From Bradyrhizobium murdochi (GTDB lineage Bacteria > Pseudomonadota > Alphaproteobacteria > Rhizobiales > Xanthobacteraceae): DNA of 64,000 nt. The DNA is taken from NCBI RefSeq assembly GCF_000472965.1, contig NZ_AXAU01000025.1, positions 11,197-75,196 of the forward strand, given 5' to 3'. The translations under genes were made by a program, and so were the position numbers. Of this stretch, positions 63,146-64,000 are shown piece by piece. Every line of letters starts with the position of its first letter. Position 1 is the stretch's first letter. The notes beneath the pieces were generated by a model. That model was not told the origin of the DNA. It saw only the letters and a program-made list of their open reading frames with translations, and did no database searches.

Positions 63146-63961
63146 TTAGCCGACATCCACAAACCGCGGCGCACGCTTTTCGATATTGGCGCGCACGGCT
63201 TCGGTCTGGTTGGGGCTGCCAAGCAGCTTCTGCTGCTCAACGGATTCGGCCAGCAGCGCCGGAGCCGGATCGACGGAAAGTTTGTTCAGCATACGCTTGG
63301 CAGCACGGATCGCGTCGGGACTTTTGCCAGCGATCTCGCGTGCGACCTCGAAAGCCGCCGCGCGCGGATCGTCGCAGATCCGCGTCGCGAGGCCATAACT
63401 CATGGCTTCCTGCGCGGAGAAGATGCGGCCGGTATAGGTGAGTTCGCGTAAAATATCGTCGCGAACCAGGCTTGCGAGGATCGGCGTGCCGGCCATGTCG
63501 GGCACCAGGCCCCATTTGATTTCCATGATCGACATCCGCGCGTCCGGCGTGAGGAATCGCATGTCGGCGCCGAGCGCGAGTTGGAAGCCGCCACCGAACG
63601 CCACGCCCTGGATCGCGGCAATCACCGGCACCGGAAGCTGGCGCCAGCCCCAGACCGCAGCTTGCGGAAAGTTCGCGATGCCATGGGTGCGTGCAGTGAG
63701 ATCGCGCTTCTCGCCGCCGGCGATCCCGTTACCGCCACTTTCCTTCATGGCCTGAAAGCGTCCCATATCGAGACCGGCGCAAAACGCTCGCCCCTCCCCG
63801 GACAATACTACCACCCGGAGCCCCTTTTCGTTGGCCAGCCGCTCGGTCGCGGCCACCAGTGCCTCAAACATCGCGGCATCGAGCGCATTCATCTTGTCGG
63901 CACGCACCAACCGGACATCGGCAATGCCGTCCGAAATCGAGATCGAGACGCGCTGCTCCAT
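63146..63961 (-). CDS. Enoyl-CoA hydratase/isomerase family protein
   Basis: 271-residue crotonase-fold protein. The oxyanion-hole segments are VVVLSGEGRAFCAGLDM and AIQGVAFGGGFQLALGADMR, followed by MSIMEIKWGLVPDMAGT. GAGGAGATTTTTC precedes the ATG at 63961. It hydrates or isomerises an unsaturated acyl-CoA and would work with the acyl-CoA synthetase downstream. The catalytic Glu positions of hydratases were not confirmed, so isomerase or other crotonase activity is possible. Confidence 0.9.
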   Translation of the reverse strand: MEQRVSISISDGIADVRLVRADKMNALDAAMFEALVAATERLANEKGLRVVVLSGEGRAFCAGLDMGRFQAMKESGGNGIAGGEKRDLTARTHGIANFPQAAVWGWRQLPVPVIAAIQGVAFGGGFQLALGADMRFLTPDARMSIMEIKWGLVPDMAGTPILASLVRDDILRELTYTGRIFSAQEAMSYGLATRICDDPRAAAFEVAREIAGKSPDAIRAAKRMLNKLSVDPAPALLAESVEQQKLLGSPNQTEAVRANIEKRAPRFVDVG

Positions 63962-64000
63962 GAAAAATCTCCTCAGTTGCTGCTTTACAGAACGGTGTTG

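Overview
The window reads as chromosome from a high-G+C alphaproteobacterium of the Bradyrhizobium/Rhodopseudomonas group. The evidence is a near-complete hopanoid locus (squalene synthesis, squalene-hopene cyclase, side-chain genes, C-2 methylase), alphaproteobacterial gene content, and several families of palindromic intergenic repeats of the kind abundant in Bradyrhizobium. No rRNA, tRNA, CRISPR array, transposase or phage gene was seen. No close relative was aligned, so the genus is an inference.

Layout. 1-3 kb: the C-terminal part of an amidase gene, about 0.8 kb without a credible gene, an orphan TctC-type binding protein and a GFA-family protein. 3-16 kb is the hopanoid core: hpnO, a DUF2147 secreted protein convergent with hpnN, ispH-hpnH on the plus strand, and a tightly coupled minus-strand operon hpnC-hpnD-hpnE-shc-hpnG that meets hpnH at a perfect bidirectional terminator. 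HpnC, HpnD and HpnE make squalene, Shc cyclises it, HpnH and HpnG build the ribosylhopane side chain, HpnO aminates it, and HpnN moves hopanoids to the outer membrane. 16-25 kb: two small exported proteins, an unrecognised 352-residue protein, a second RND-type exporter, and the set eutB-hpnP-eutC, in which the hopanoid C-2 methylase gene lies between the two ethanolamine ammonia-lyase subunit genes.

25-31 kb: two methyl-accepting chemotaxis proteins, one apparently co-transcribed with a secreted Cache-domain protein, flanking a compositionally atypical C45-family acyltransferase/hydrolase. 31-38 kb: a three-gene operon (transglutaminase; permuted ATP-grasp fused to alpha-E; transglutaminase fused to DUF2126) whose chemistry is largely unestablished. 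I consider it the best candidate for an under-described system here. 38-42 kb: an acid-sugar style set (UxaA-family dehydratase, HpcH/HpaI aldolase, Ldh-family oxidoreductase).

42-49 kb: homoprotocatechuate meta-cleavage genes. A MarR/HpaR regulator is divergent from hpaH-hpaF-hpaE-hpaD, an hpaG-like gene and a thiamine-diphosphate enzyme, with a 12-bp palindrome in the shared promoter region. The final aldolase step may be supplied by the aldolase at 39.9-40.7 kb. 49-54 kb: an MFS transporter, an AlkB dioxygenase coupled to a second 2OG-Fe(II) oxygenase, and a DUF2848/amidase pair. 54-58 kb: a plus-strand set of OB-fold/zinc-ribbon protein, thiolase, SDR and Tat-exported SMP-30 lactonase. 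58-64 kb: PEP carboxylase, an acyl-CoA synthetase and an enoyl-CoA hydratase.

At least six families of inverted repeats sit within a few bases of stop codons, and one copy supplies the stop codon of hpaE. Starts were moved to internal codons wherever the ribosome-binding site, family N-terminus or repeat boundaries argued for it.
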